From: Bog-159 sp050008575
GTDB taxonomy: Bacteria > Acidobacteriota > Terriglobia > Bryobacterales > Bryobacteraceae
Length of the DNA: 64,000 nucleotides
Direction: 5' to 3'
NCBI GenBank assembly: GCA_050008575.1
Contig: JBEKMJ010000016.1
Span: forward strand, 1-64,000
Positions 24,524-33,130 of this stretch are shown here, in pieces. A program made the position numbers and the translations under genes. The stretch's first letter is position 1. The number at the start of each line of letters is the position of its first letter. Below the pieces are notes generated by a model. The model worked only from the letters and a program-made list of their open reading frames with translations, was not told where the DNA came from and ran no database searches.

Positions 24524-26698
24524 TTACCTTTTCCTAAAGGCTATTACTGCCAGCGGGGGCAGGGTGACACTTATGCTTTGCGGGCGATTGTGTTGCGCCA
24601 CGGGCCTTGACGCTACCCATCCGGCGTTACCTAAGTTACTGCCGCCGAATAAGTGGGAGTCGGTGTTAAGTACCTCTTCATAGACGCCTGCCTCAGGCAC
24701 GCCGATCAGGTAGCGCTCGTGGACCACGGGCGTGAAGTTACAGCAGAACAGCAGGAAATTATTCGGGTCCTCCGCGCGGCGCAGGAACGAGATGACGGAG
24801 TGTTCCACGTCGCGAAAGTCCACCCACTCGAAGCCCGCGTAATGAAAGTCCACCTGATAGAGGGCCGGGTTGGCCTGATAGAAGCGATTCAGCTCCTCCG
24901 CCAGGAATTGCAGCTTGCGGTGGTAATCGAACGTCAGCACATCCCAGGGGCGGCCGACGTTGTGGTTCCACTCCTCGCGCTGGCCGATCTCCTGTCCCAT
25001 GAAGAGCAGCTTCTTGCCGGGATGCGCGTACATATATGCCAGGAAGGCGCGCACGTTGGCGAACTTTTGCCACTCGTCGCCGGGCATCTTGTTGAGCAGC
25101 GAGCGCTTGCCATGGACCACTTCGTCGTGCGAAATGGGCAGCACAAAGTTCTCCGTGAAAGCGTACAACATGCTGAAAGTGATGTTGTTGTGATGATACT
25201 TGCGATAAACCGGGTCCTGGCTGAAGTAGTTGAGCATGTCGTGCATCCAACCCATGTTCCACTTCATGGTGAAGCCCAAGCCATTGAGATAGACCGGCTT
25301 CGAGACGCCCGGAAACGCGGTGGATTCTTCGGCGATGGTGATGGCGCCGGGCACGGTGTGCGCCAGTTCGTTGAAGCGGCGGATAAAGTCGATGGCTTCC
25401 AGGTTTTCGTTGCCGCCGTACTGGTTGGGCACCCATTCGCCGGCCTTGCGCGAGTAATCGAGATAGAGCATGGAGGCGACCGCATCCACGCGCAGGCCGT
25501 CGATGTGGTACTTCTTCAGCCAGAACATGGCGTTGGAAATCAGGAACGAGCGCACCTCGTTGCGGCCGTAGTTGAAGATGAGCGTGCCCCAATCCTTCTG
25601 CTCGCCCTTGCGCGGGTCGGCATGTTCGTAGAGCGCGGTGCCATCGAAGTAGACCAAGCCGTGCGCGTCGCGGGGGAAGTGCGCGGGCACCCAATCGACC
25701 AGCACGCCGATGCCTTCCTGGTGGCAGCGGTCCACTAGATACATGAAGTCTTCGGGCGTGCCGAAACGCGAGGTAGGCGCGAAGTAACCGATGACCTGAT
25801 AGCCCCAGGAGCCGGAAAAGGGATGCTCCATGATGGGCAGCAGCTCGATGTGCGTGTAGCCCATGCGCTTCACATATTCGACCAGGTTCACGGCCAGCTC
25901 GCGATAGCTGAGGAACTGTCCCTGCGGGCCGCGCATCCAGGATTCGATGTGCAGTTCGTAAATGGAGACGGGCGCTTTGAGCCAGTCGGTGCGGCCGCGC
26001 TCTTCCATCCAGGCGGCGTCCTGCCAGTCATACTTTTCGATATTCCAAACGACGGAGGCGGACTTGGGCGGGACCTCGCTTTCGAAGGCGTAGGGGTCGG
26101 CCTTAAGCTGCTGATAGGCGGCGAAGCGCGAGCGCACGTTGTACTTGTAGGAAGTGCCGGCGCCCAGCTCGGGGATGAAAATCTCCCAGACTCCGCCATT
26201 GCGGCGGCGCATGGGATGGCGGCGCGTGTCCCACTGGTTGAACTCGCCGGCCACCGTCACGCTTTCGGCGTTGGGGGCCCACACGGCGAAGCGCACGCCT
26301 TTCACGCCATCGGCTTCGGCCAGATGCGCGCCCAGCATGCGATAGGCTTCGTAATGCGTGCCTTCGGTGTGCAGGTGCAGTTCGAAATCGGTGATGAGCG
26401 GTCCGAAACGGTAGGGATCTTCGAACTCGATGGTGGGGCCGTCGTAGAGCTTGGCCTGGACCAGATACTTGCCGGGCGTGCCGGGTAGGGTGGTGCAGAA
26501 GAAGCCGCCATCGTGGGTCTTCTCCATGGGGTGCACCTGGTCGCCGATGCGCAGCGTAGCGGATGCGGCTTGGGGCAGAAAGGCGCGGACTTCCCAGCGG
26601 GGCTGGCCGCCGCGTTTGCGGACGCCGTGGGGGCCGAGGATGCGGAAGGGGTCGCCGTGGTATCCGCCAACGATAGCTTCGATTTCTTCGGGTGTCAT
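24524..26698 (-). CDS. glgB: 1,4-alpha-glucan branching enzyme
   Basis: 724 residues, normal for GlgB. It forms alpha-1,6 branches in glycogen. An N-terminal CBM48 domain (DPFRILGPHG..., FAVWAPNAESVTVAGEFNQWD) is followed by the GH13 barrel: YTHIELLPIMEHPFSGSWGYQ, nucleophile motif GLRVDAVASMLYLDY (Asp near 402), acid Glu in TIAEEST (near 457) and LPISHDEVVHGKRSLL. It ends with the all-beta C domain (HSVISFLRR...). It starts at the ATG at 26698. No other glycogen gene is nearby; downstream are the GGT-like and oxidoreductase genes on the same strand. Confidence 0.96.
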   Translation of the reverse strand: MTPEEIEAIVGGYHGDPFRILGPHGVRKRGGQPRWEVRAFLPQAASATLRIGDQVHPMEKTHDGGFFCTTLPGTPGKYLVQAKLYDGPTIEFEDPYRFGPLITDFELHLHTEGTHYEAYRMLGAHLAEADGVKGVRFAVWAPNAESVTVAGEFNQWDTRRHPMRRRNGGVWEIFIPELGAGTSYKYNVRSRFAAYQQLKADPYAFESEVPPKSASVVWNIEKYDWQDAAWMEERGRTDWLKAPVSIYELHIESWMRGPQGQFLSYRELAVNLVEYVKRMGYTHIELLPIMEHPFSGSWGYQVIGYFAPTSRFGTPEDFMYLVDRCHQEGIGVLVDWVPAHFPRDAHGLVYFDGTALYEHADPRKGEQKDWGTLIFNYGRNEVRSFLISNAMFWLKKYHIDGLRVDAVASMLYLDYSRKAGEWVPNQYGGNENLEAIDFIRRFNELAHTVPGAITIAEESTAFPGVSKPVYLNGLGFTMKWNMGWMHDMLNYFSQDPVYRKYHHNNITFSMLYAFTENFVLPISHDEVVHGKRSLLNKMPGDEWQKFANVRAFLAYMYAHPGKKLLFMGQEIGQREEWNHNVGRPWDVLTFDYHRKLQFLAEELNRFYQANPALYQVDFHYAGFEWVDFRDVEHSVISFLRRAEDPNNFLLFCCNFTPVVHERYLIGVPEAGVYEEVLNTDSHLFGGSNLGNAGWVASRPVAQHNRPQSISVTLPPLAVIAFRKR

Positions 26699-27089
26699 GC
26701 GGGCCTGTTCGTCATGGAATTAGGGCCGGAGGGTGCGGGCCATGTAATACTGTAGCGCGGCGCGGGGCGGGGAGACAGGGGATCGGGATTGGGTGAGGAT
26801 ATGGAAAGTTGTGCGGAATTGGGCAGGTTTGTGCGTGCTGGGAAGTTTTTTTGAACAAACGAACCTTAGAACGAAGCCGACTTTCGGTAGCACACGTGGA
26901 ATCATCGGGTTTGCCGCCTTGCAGAACGGGATATGGCGTCGGTGACGGGATGCGATTGCAGGGCGGCGGAAATTCGGCTTTGAATGCGAATGCCGGGGTA
27001 CGGATCAGGTTTGGCTCGAGTCGGAGCGGGTGTGTGCATGGATCTAGCGTCGGACCGGCGCGGAATCCCGCTGGGCGGGTGGAATCTTA
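26699..27089. other. Intergenic stretch without a supported gene
   Basis: Region upstream of glgB. Short open frames on both strands lack starts or recognisable features. No terminator or strong promoter seen. Confidence 0.4.
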
Positions 27090-27299
27090 ATGCCCGGGCT
27101 ACACGGAATTGGGGCAATCGACGATTCCCCGGTTACCGCGCCTTCGAAGCGCGTGGAGGCGCTCGTGCCTGGGTACCAGAAGCCGCTGCTGGGAGCGCTC
27201 GCGATACTGGAAATCGGACTGGCCCGGATCCGCGCCGAGCGTCCGCATTTCAATGACTGGCTGACGCGGATCGAGGCGCTAGGGCGCCGGCTCGAATAG
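27090..27299 (+). CDS. Possible small protein, unknown
   Basis: A 69-codon frame beginning MPGLHGIGAIDD with an amphipathic helical C-terminal half (LLGALAILEIGLARIRAERPHFNDWLTRIEALGRRLE). The composition looks protein-like, but no clear ribosome site precedes it and I know no relative. It could be a chance frame or the tail of a lost gene. Confidence 0.3.
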   Translation: MPGLHGIGAIDDSPVTAPSKRVEALVPGYQKPLLGALAILEIGLARIRAERPHFNDWLTRIEALGRRLE

Positions 27300-27401
27300 G
27301 ACTCGGCGCACCTTCGCAAATTTCGGGACACCCATAGCACGTCATGTAGGTGGCGCACCAAGCGTGCGCTCGGATGCGTAGAGTTAGACGCGCCACGCCC
27401 A

Positions 27402-27447
27402 CCCAGAGCGGGGCTAAAGCCCCGCGCGGGCTCAAGCCCGCCCCCCA
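27402..27447. repeat. Palindromic mosaic element, minimal copy
   Basis: GCGGGGCT-AAA-GCCCCGC followed by GCGGGCT-CAA-GCCCGC, then CCCCCAC, directly downstream of the lectin gene stop. Same word class as at 9580 and 48660. Confidence 0.75.
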
Positions 27448-27451
27448 CCTG

Positions 27452-28207
27452 CTATTGATCGTCGTTCGAAACGTCTACTCCCAGGAAGTCCAGGGATTGA
27501 ATGGAATCCAATGCTCCCGTGCCGCCGGAGAAGCCCAGGTAGATCTGCCCGTCGCAAAGAGACGAGATATCCTGAGGCAGTGTCATTTCCAGGGTTGGCG
27601 TCGCGGGCCTAGTGGATGTGTCCGAATAATAGATGGCCATCACATTAGTGGCGTTGCTGTAGGCCACCCATACGTACCGCATACCCGCGTTCCCGCTGCC
27701 ACCAAACACGGGAATCGCCGGAATAATCTGCGCTAAGTCAACACCGGCCGGAGAGGCAATAGCCAAAGTGCCGGCCGGGCTTCCAGTGATCTCATTGCTG
27801 TAATAATCGAGGGTGACGGCGATAGCGGGAATCGCAGTTTGAGTGAAGAACCCGAGGCCCGATCCCGCGAGACCAATGTAGGCTGGACCCGAGCCAGTGT
27901 TCTCCACAATTAACGCGAGCCCATCGGCGGGCGGCGAGGTGGAGTAAGGCTGGGCATGGTAAACGAAGGAAACGAAGAACTTGCCGGTGGGACCGAACTG
28001 ATAGGGCTTAAAAATGAAGGCGCTGCCCGCCTCATTCAGATTGGTTGTCAAGGTGATGTGCCCGAAATTGTTCAGGATCGCGCTTCCGTTGCGTTGGAGT
28101 TTATTCAGCGGAAATTCGTCCGCTGGTGCTACCGCAGGCAGGGACAACACGCCCGCGAGCAGCAATGGTAAGGTGACGAAAATCTTAGGTGGAGTTGGGA
28201 AGTTCAC
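27452..28207 (-). CDS. Secreted L-type (legume-like) lectin domain protein
   Basis: 251 residues. The signal peptide (MNFPTPPKIFVTLPLLLAGVLSLPAVAPA) is followed by a legume-lectin beta-sandwich: AGSAFIFKPYQFGPTGKFFVSFVYHAQP, PADGLALIVENTGSGPAYIGLAGSGLGF, IAVTLDYYSNE and the closing DGQIYLGFSGGTGALDSIQSLDFLGV. The DG-x-A-x-x-(I/V)-E motif (ADGLALIVEN) and VTLDYYSN correspond to the metal/carbohydrate-site loops. Expected role: binding extracellular glycan. It ends with a short acidic tail and has no sorting signal. Confidence 0.83.
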   Translation of the reverse strand: MNFPTPPKIFVTLPLLLAGVLSLPAVAPADEFPLNKLQRNGSAILNNFGHITLTTNLNEAGSAFIFKPYQFGPTGKFFVSFVYHAQPYSTSPPADGLALIVENTGSGPAYIGLAGSGLGFFTQTAIPAIAVTLDYYSNEITGSPAGTLAIASPAGVDLAQIIPAIPVFGGSGNAGMRYVWVAYSNATNVMAIYYSDTSTRPATPTLEMTLPQDISSLCDGQIYLGFSGGTGALDSIQSLDFLGVDVSNDDQ

Positions 28208-28640
28208 TTTATTTTCTCTCTTTCAAAGACAGACATACCGCGGATCGACCGGGCTCGACACCACCAGTCTACCTTGGTGTCACTCGGCTTGGGTGAATAT
28301 TGTACACCTACTTGTAACGCTTACCACATTTGGCTTACTCGCGATCCCGCGGGCCTGCCGCCGATTCGCCGTGCCGCCATAGGACGGAGGTCAAGCGATT
28401 TAACGGCTGAGGGCGGGCGCGTGTATATGCCGGCACGCCGGGCGCGAGGCCGGAAGCGGAACTGGCGCTGAATGTGGTTAGGGCGGTTGCGGTGCGGTGT
28501 TCTCGCTAACGCCGCCACCGTCGGCGGGCGGCTCCCGGACGGAGGCGATACTCCGAGAATTCACAGGCACTCCCAACGACCGGGAAGTCGGAAGAAGTCG
28601 TAAGTCAGAAGTCCGAAGACAAAAGATTTTGTCCGAGGTT
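28208..28640. other. Intergenic stretch with a short repeat and hairpin
   Basis: No gene supported. Near 28585-28625 it contains AAGTCGGAAGAAGTCGTAAG-like repeated heptads. GACAAAA/TTTTGTC (about 28617-28632) forms an AT-rich hairpin just after the adenylation gene stop; it lacks a T-run in the direction of transcription, so I do not call it a terminator. Confidence 0.4.
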
Positions 28641-30380
28641 TTACTTCGAAGGCGACATCTGCCCGCGCTCGATTTCGGCGGCGAGCGCGGAAACTGCCGG
28701 CGCTTCGAACAGTTGGTCCGGGGTGAGCGCGACGCCGAAGACCTGCCGCACACGATCGAGCACCAGCGCGGCCAGAATCGGGTTGCCATCGAGTTCCCCG
28801 ACGGAAGCCAGGATGTGCGCCAGACGCGCCTCGACGGTGGTGCAGGCCATCGGTCCCGACTCACTGCGCGGCGCGGGGAGCGCGGCGCGATCCACCTTAC
28901 CTTTGGGTGTGAGCGGCAACTCGGGCAGACTGACGATCGCAGATGGCCGCATGTATTCGGGAAGGCGCTCGCCGAGCCAGGCAGTCATCTCGTCGGCGGA
29001 CGGCGCACCGTCAACTCCATCATCGGCCGGCACCACATAGGCGACCAGACACCGTTGGCCGGGCGCATCTTCCCGCGCGATCGCCACGCTGTTTTCGATC
29101 CGCGGATGGGCGTTCAGCGCGCTTTCGATTTCGCACGGCTCGACGCGGAAGCCGCGGATTGAAATCTGGTCGTCCATGCGCCCGGCAAATTCGATTTGGC
29201 CATCGGAGAAGCGGCGGGCCAGGTCGCCGGTGCGGTAGAGCCGAGCTTGCGGGTCCGCGGAGAATGGATCGGGAACGAATTTGCGCGCGGTCAATTCGGG
29301 TTGGTTCACATAGCCGCGCGCAAGACCCGCTCCGCCGATGTAGAGTTCGCCAGTGTGGCCGTTGCGCACAGGCTCCATGGACTCGTTGAGGATGGAGACG
29401 CGCACGTTGTCGATGGGCTGCCCGATGGACGGAAACTCCATCCAGTTGCCGTGCGGCTTCACGGGTCCGGAGGTGGCCACCACGCCTGTTTCGGCCGGAC
29501 CATAGTTATTGACCAGCGTGAAAGGAAGGCCGGCGGGCGGATAATGCCGCAGCACGTCGCCACCCGTGAGCAGGGTGCGCAGGGCGGTATGGCAGGGCCA
29601 GTCCATGGCGATCAACTTCTCGGCGAGGGCCGTGGGCGCGTAGGCGATGGTGACGTATTCGTTGACCAGCCATTCGTGCAGCGGGCGAGCCCCGCGGACG
29701 ATGTTGGCTGCCGGAAAATGCAAGCTGGCGCCGACGGTCAGGTAGGGCCAGATCTCCCAGACGGCGGCGTCGAATCCGGGCGCGGCAATCTGGCTGGCGT
29801 TGTCGGCGGCGGTCACTTCAAAGGCGCGCTGATGCCAACGGATCAGGTTCAGCAGGCTGGCGTGGGTGATCTCGACGCCCAGGGGACGGCCGGTGGATCC
29901 GGAAGTGTAGGCGATATACGCCAGATTGTTGGGCGCGGGTGTGGGGAGCGCTTCCATGGGCGTGCTGAAAAGGAGCGGCGCCTCGTCCAAGGGGATGACT
30001 TTCCACCTGCCCCTGGGCAGCCGGCCGGCAATGCCGCGCTCGGCCAGGACGAAGGGCGTCTGCACGTCGCGCAAGATGAATTCCAGACGTTCCGGCGGAT
30101 CGGCGGGATCGAGCGGGACGTAGCCGGCGCCGGCTTTCAGAACGGCCAGCGCGGCCAGTACGCCGGCGGGCGTGCGATCGGCGTAGACGGCGATGGGAAC
30201 GTCGGGTCCCACGCCCAGCAACTGCAGCCCTTGCGCCAGGCCCCCGGCGCGCTCGTTGAGCTGGCCGTAACTCAAACGGAAGGAACTGGCGGCCAGCGCC
30301 AGGGCGTCGTGGGGTTGGGCGGCGATCATGCCGGCGATGGAGGAATCTCGCGATACCGCGGTGCGTGTTTCAGTCAGCAT
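28641..30380 (-). CDS. Stand-alone NRPS-type adenylation protein with degenerate carrier domain
   Basis: 579 residues from the ATG at 30380. All adenylation core motifs are present: A3 YTSGSTGRP, A5 NNYGPAETG, A7 YRTGD, A8 region DQISIRGFRVEPCEIE and A10 PLTPKGKVDR. The domain should activate an amino or aryl acid as adenylate. By eye, pocket residues read D-A-W at the FDAAVWE site and L, G, N, V, V at later positions; no known substrate code is matched. The C-terminal 60 residues align with a carrier domain (LDRVRQVFGVALTPDQLFEAPAVSALAAEIE), but the LGGHS phosphopantetheine motif reads LDGNP, with Pro in place of Ser. It therefore cannot be loaded on itself. Confidence 0.88.
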   Translation of the reverse strand: MLTETRTAVSRDSSIAGMIAAQPHDALALAASSFRLSYGQLNERAGGLAQGLQLLGVGPDVPIAVYADRTPAGVLAALAVLKAGAGYVPLDPADPPERLEFILRDVQTPFVLAERGIAGRLPRGRWKVIPLDEAPLLFSTPMEALPTPAPNNLAYIAYTSGSTGRPLGVEITHASLLNLIRWHQRAFEVTAADNASQIAAPGFDAAVWEIWPYLTVGASLHFPAANIVRGARPLHEWLVNEYVTIAYAPTALAEKLIAMDWPCHTALRTLLTGGDVLRHYPPAGLPFTLVNNYGPAETGVVATSGPVKPHGNWMEFPSIGQPIDNVRVSILNESMEPVRNGHTGELYIGGAGLARGYVNQPELTARKFVPDPFSADPQARLYRTGDLARRFSDGQIEFAGRMDDQISIRGFRVEPCEIESALNAHPRIENSVAIAREDAPGQRCLVAYVVPADDGVDGAPSADEMTAWLGERLPEYMRPSAIVSLPELPLTPKGKVDRAALPAPRSESGPMACTTVEARLAHILASVGELDGNPILAALVLDRVRQVFGVALTPDQLFEAPAVSALAAEIERGQMSPSK

Positions 30381-30485
30381 ATATGAGCCCGTTGATGAGG
30401 ATTCTAGCATCGGCGGGCGATGGCGGCGTACACGAAACGAGGGGGAGCGGATCTAGCGCGGGTACCAGCGGGTATAGGAGGATGG

Positions 30486-30875
30486 CTAGCGGCCAGAGGC
30501 GAGCTTCGCTCGCCGCGGCGGCGCTAAAGCCCCTGGCGGCGCATGGCGCCGCCCTACCAGAGTGGTCCCATAGAGATTGCCCGCCGCGTCGCGGATTACA
30601 CCGGCGTAGGGGTAGCCTCCATCGATCCCGCCTGTAAATGTGTAGAGCACGGTCTCCTGTCCGGATGGCTCCAGCTCATACACGACTCCCTAGTTGGTTG
30701 CACCGCCGTAGTCGGTAGTCCCGTAGAGGTTGCCGGCCAGGTCGACGATCACACCGCAGTAAGGGTTTGCGCCGTCTGCGCCGCCGATGAAGCTGTACAG
30801 CACGGTCTGGCGGCCGGCGGTATCCAGTCGATACACCACACCCGGATTCGCGGAACCGCCCTGTTCCGTGCATCG
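30486..30875 (-). pseudogene. Relict GloVer repeat copies beyond the stop of the repeat protein
   Basis: Downstream of the stop at 30876 the minus strand still encodes the same repeat in broken frames: YELEPSGQETVLYTFTGGID..., AGVIRDAAGNLYGTT, and a shifted stretch at 30676-30873. The array was therefore once about two units longer, or has received extra copies. The remnant runs into palindromic words (GGCGAGCTTCGCTCGCC, GGCGGCGCATGGCGCCGCC) at 30500-30560. Confidence 0.6.
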
Positions 30876-33122
30876 CTACGGCGTGAGTTCGAACACCACG
30901 CCTTGGTTCGCCGTGCCGCCCTGGCGGGTGACGCCGTAGAGATTGCCGGCCGGGTCGGCGACGACTCCTCCGGAAGGGTTCAACCCGCTAAAGCCCGCGA
31001 AGGTGTACAGCACGGTCTCTTTTCCGGCGGTGTCCAGCTTGAAAACGACGCCGAAGCCGGCGCCGCCTTCGAGAGTCGTGCCGTAGAAGTTGCCGGCTGC
31101 GTCACGGATCACGCCGGCTTGGGGGAAGCGTCCATCGGCGCCACCGGTGAAGCTGTAGAGCACGGTTTCATGGCCGGCGGTATCCAGTTTGTATACCACC
31201 CCATTACCGTAACCTGCGCCGCCATAGTAAGTGGTCCCGTAGAGGTTGCCAGCCGAATCGCGGATCACGCCGCCGTAGGGATTGCCGCCATCGGCGCCAC
31301 CTGTGAAGCTATACAGCACCTTCATCCCACTGTACGGACTGAGTTCATATACTACTCCCGCGTTGGCCGCGCCGCCATGGTAAGTGGTCCCGTAAAGGTT
31401 ACCCGCCGCATCGCGGATCACACCGGCCGTGGGGTTGCTCCCATCCGCTCTGCCCAAGAAATCATAGAGCGTAATTTCGTTGCCGGCCGCATCCACCTTG
31501 AACACCGTGCCGGCATTTGCCGGTCCGCCGCTGAATGTAGTTCCGTACAGGTTGCCGGCGGGATCGCGGATCACACCGGCCTTGGGAAATGCGCCGTCGA
31601 TTACGTCCGTGAAGCTATGACGGACCGTCTCCAGGCCGGCCGGATCCAGCTTATACACCACGCCGTAGCCGGCTGTGCCGCCAGAGTAAGTAGTGCCGTA
31701 GAAGTTACCGGACGAGTCGCGGATCACGCCAGCCTCAGGGCTGCCTCCGTCGGCGCCGCCGGTGAAGCTGTATAGAACCGTCTCGCGGCCGGATGGGTCC
31801 AGCTTGTACACGGCGCCCGCACTCGATGCACCGCCGCCGTTGGTAGTTCCGTATAGGCTGCCCGATGCGTCGCGGATCACGCCGGCGATGGGGCCGCTCC
31901 CATCGGCGCCCGGGAAGCTGTAAAGCACCGTTTCCCGGTTAGCCGTGTCCACCTTGAATACGACGCCAATACCCGAGTAGCCCGGCGCCGTTCCTCCATA
32001 GAGCGTGGTCCCATAGAGGTTGCCTGCCGGGTCCTGGATTACACCCGCTTCGGGGCCGCTGCCGCCGGCGCCGCCGGTGAAGCTGTAGAGGACGGTCAAC
32101 CGGCCGGCCGAATCCAACTCGTACACTACACCCGCGTTCGCTGTCCCACCGGCGGACGTGGTTCCGTAGAGGTTGCCGGCCGCGTCGCGGATCACACCAG
32201 AGGGAGGGCCGTCGCCATCGGCGCCGCCGGTGAAGCTGTATAGGACCGTCTCCTGGCCGGCTGTATCCAGCTTGTACACGACGCCCGAGTTCGCCAATCC
32301 GCCCTGGAAAGTGGTCCCGTAGAGGTTGCCGGCCGAGTCACGGATGACGCCGGAGTTAGATGCGTCCCCCTCGGCCCCTGGGAAGCTGAACAGCACGGTC
32401 TGGTGGCCGGCGGGATCCAGCTCGTAGACCACGCCATTGCCCGTCTGGCCGCCGATGCCGCCTGCGTCGGTAGTCCCATAGAGGTTGCCGGCCGCGTCGC
32501 GGATGACGCCTGCCGCGGGGCCGCCGCCATCGGCGCCGCCAGTGAAGGCGTATAGCACGGTCTCCTGGCCGGCCGCATCCAGCTTGTAAACCACGCCGGC
32601 GCCGAAACCCGATCCGCCATTGGGAGTGGTCCCATACAGGTTGCCGGCCGAGTCGCGGATCACTCCGGCTAAAGGGAACCCTCCGTCCGCCCCACCCGTG
32701 AAGGAATAGAGCACCGTTTCCTGGCCGGACGTGTCCACCTTAAACACGACGCCGGAGTTGGCCGTGCCACCGAAGACGGTAGTGCCGTAGAGGTTTCCAG
32801 CCGCGTCGCGGATGACGCCTGCATGCGGGTCGGCTCCGTCTGCTCCGCCCGTGAAGTTGTAGAGCACCGACTGGCGGCCAGCCGGATCGACCTTGAACAC
32901 TACACCCTGGTCTGCCGTGCCGCCGGCAGAGGTGGTGCCGTAGAGGTTACCCGCCGCGTCGCGGATGACGCCAGAGAAAGGGTTCGCGCCCTTCGGCGGG
33001 CTTGCGAAACTGTGCAGCACGGTTTCAGTGTAAGCAGTCTGCGTGTGCGCGGGCGCCACACCCAGCGCGGCTAACGCGCACGCGAACCAAAAAGGGCCGG
33101 GGGCTGGTTGTTTCTTTGTCAC
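30876..33122 (-). CDS. Secreted tandem-repeat (GloVer-type) protein, 14 repeats
   Basis: 748 residues from the GTG at 33122, chosen because a GTGAGG ribosome-like site precedes it and a signal peptide follows (FWFACALAALGVAPAHTQ). The rest is 14 head-to-tail units of about 50 residues with consensus AGVIRDAAGNLYGTT-x2-GG...GVVYKLD-x-AGQETVLYSFTGGADG. The last unit is truncated at VVFELTP. Known as the GloVer tandem repeat of acidobacterial exported proteins, probably a propeller or solenoid. The gene begins 9 bases after the ketosynthase-like stop, so the two are probably co-transcribed. Confidence 0.9.
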   Translation of the reverse strand: MTKKQPAPGPFWFACALAALGVAPAHTQTAYTETVLHSFASPPKGANPFSGVIRDAAGNLYGTTSAGGTADQGVVFKVDPAGRQSVLYNFTGGADGADPHAGVIRDAAGNLYGTTVFGGTANSGVVFKVDTSGQETVLYSFTGGADGGFPLAGVIRDSAGNLYGTTPNGGSGFGAGVVYKLDAAGQETVLYAFTGGADGGGPAAGVIRDAAGNLYGTTDAGGIGGQTGNGVVYELDPAGHQTVLFSFPGAEGDASNSGVIRDSAGNLYGTTFQGGLANSGVVYKLDTAGQETVLYSFTGGADGDGPPSGVIRDAAGNLYGTTSAGGTANAGVVYELDSAGRLTVLYSFTGGAGGSGPEAGVIQDPAGNLYGTTLYGGTAPGYSGIGVVFKVDTANRETVLYSFPGADGSGPIAGVIRDASGSLYGTTNGGGASSAGAVYKLDPSGRETVLYSFTGGADGGSPEAGVIRDSSGNFYGTTYSGGTAGYGVVYKLDPAGLETVRHSFTDVIDGAFPKAGVIRDPAGNLYGTTFSGGPANAGTVFKVDAAGNEITLYDFLGRADGSNPTAGVIRDAAGNLYGTTYHGGAANAGVVYELSPYSGMKVLYSFTGGADGGNPYGGVIRDSAGNLYGTTYYGGAGYGNGVVYKLDTAGHETVLYSFTGGADGRFPQAGVIRDAAGNFYGTTLEGGAGFGVVFKLDTAGKETVLYTFAGFSGLNPSGGVVADPAGNLYGVTRQGGTANQGVVFELTP

Positions 33123-33130
33123 GATTTTCC

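Noticed and set aside
28617..28632. Terminator after the adenylation gene
   Set aside because: The AT-rich hairpin is not followed by a T-run on the minus strand.
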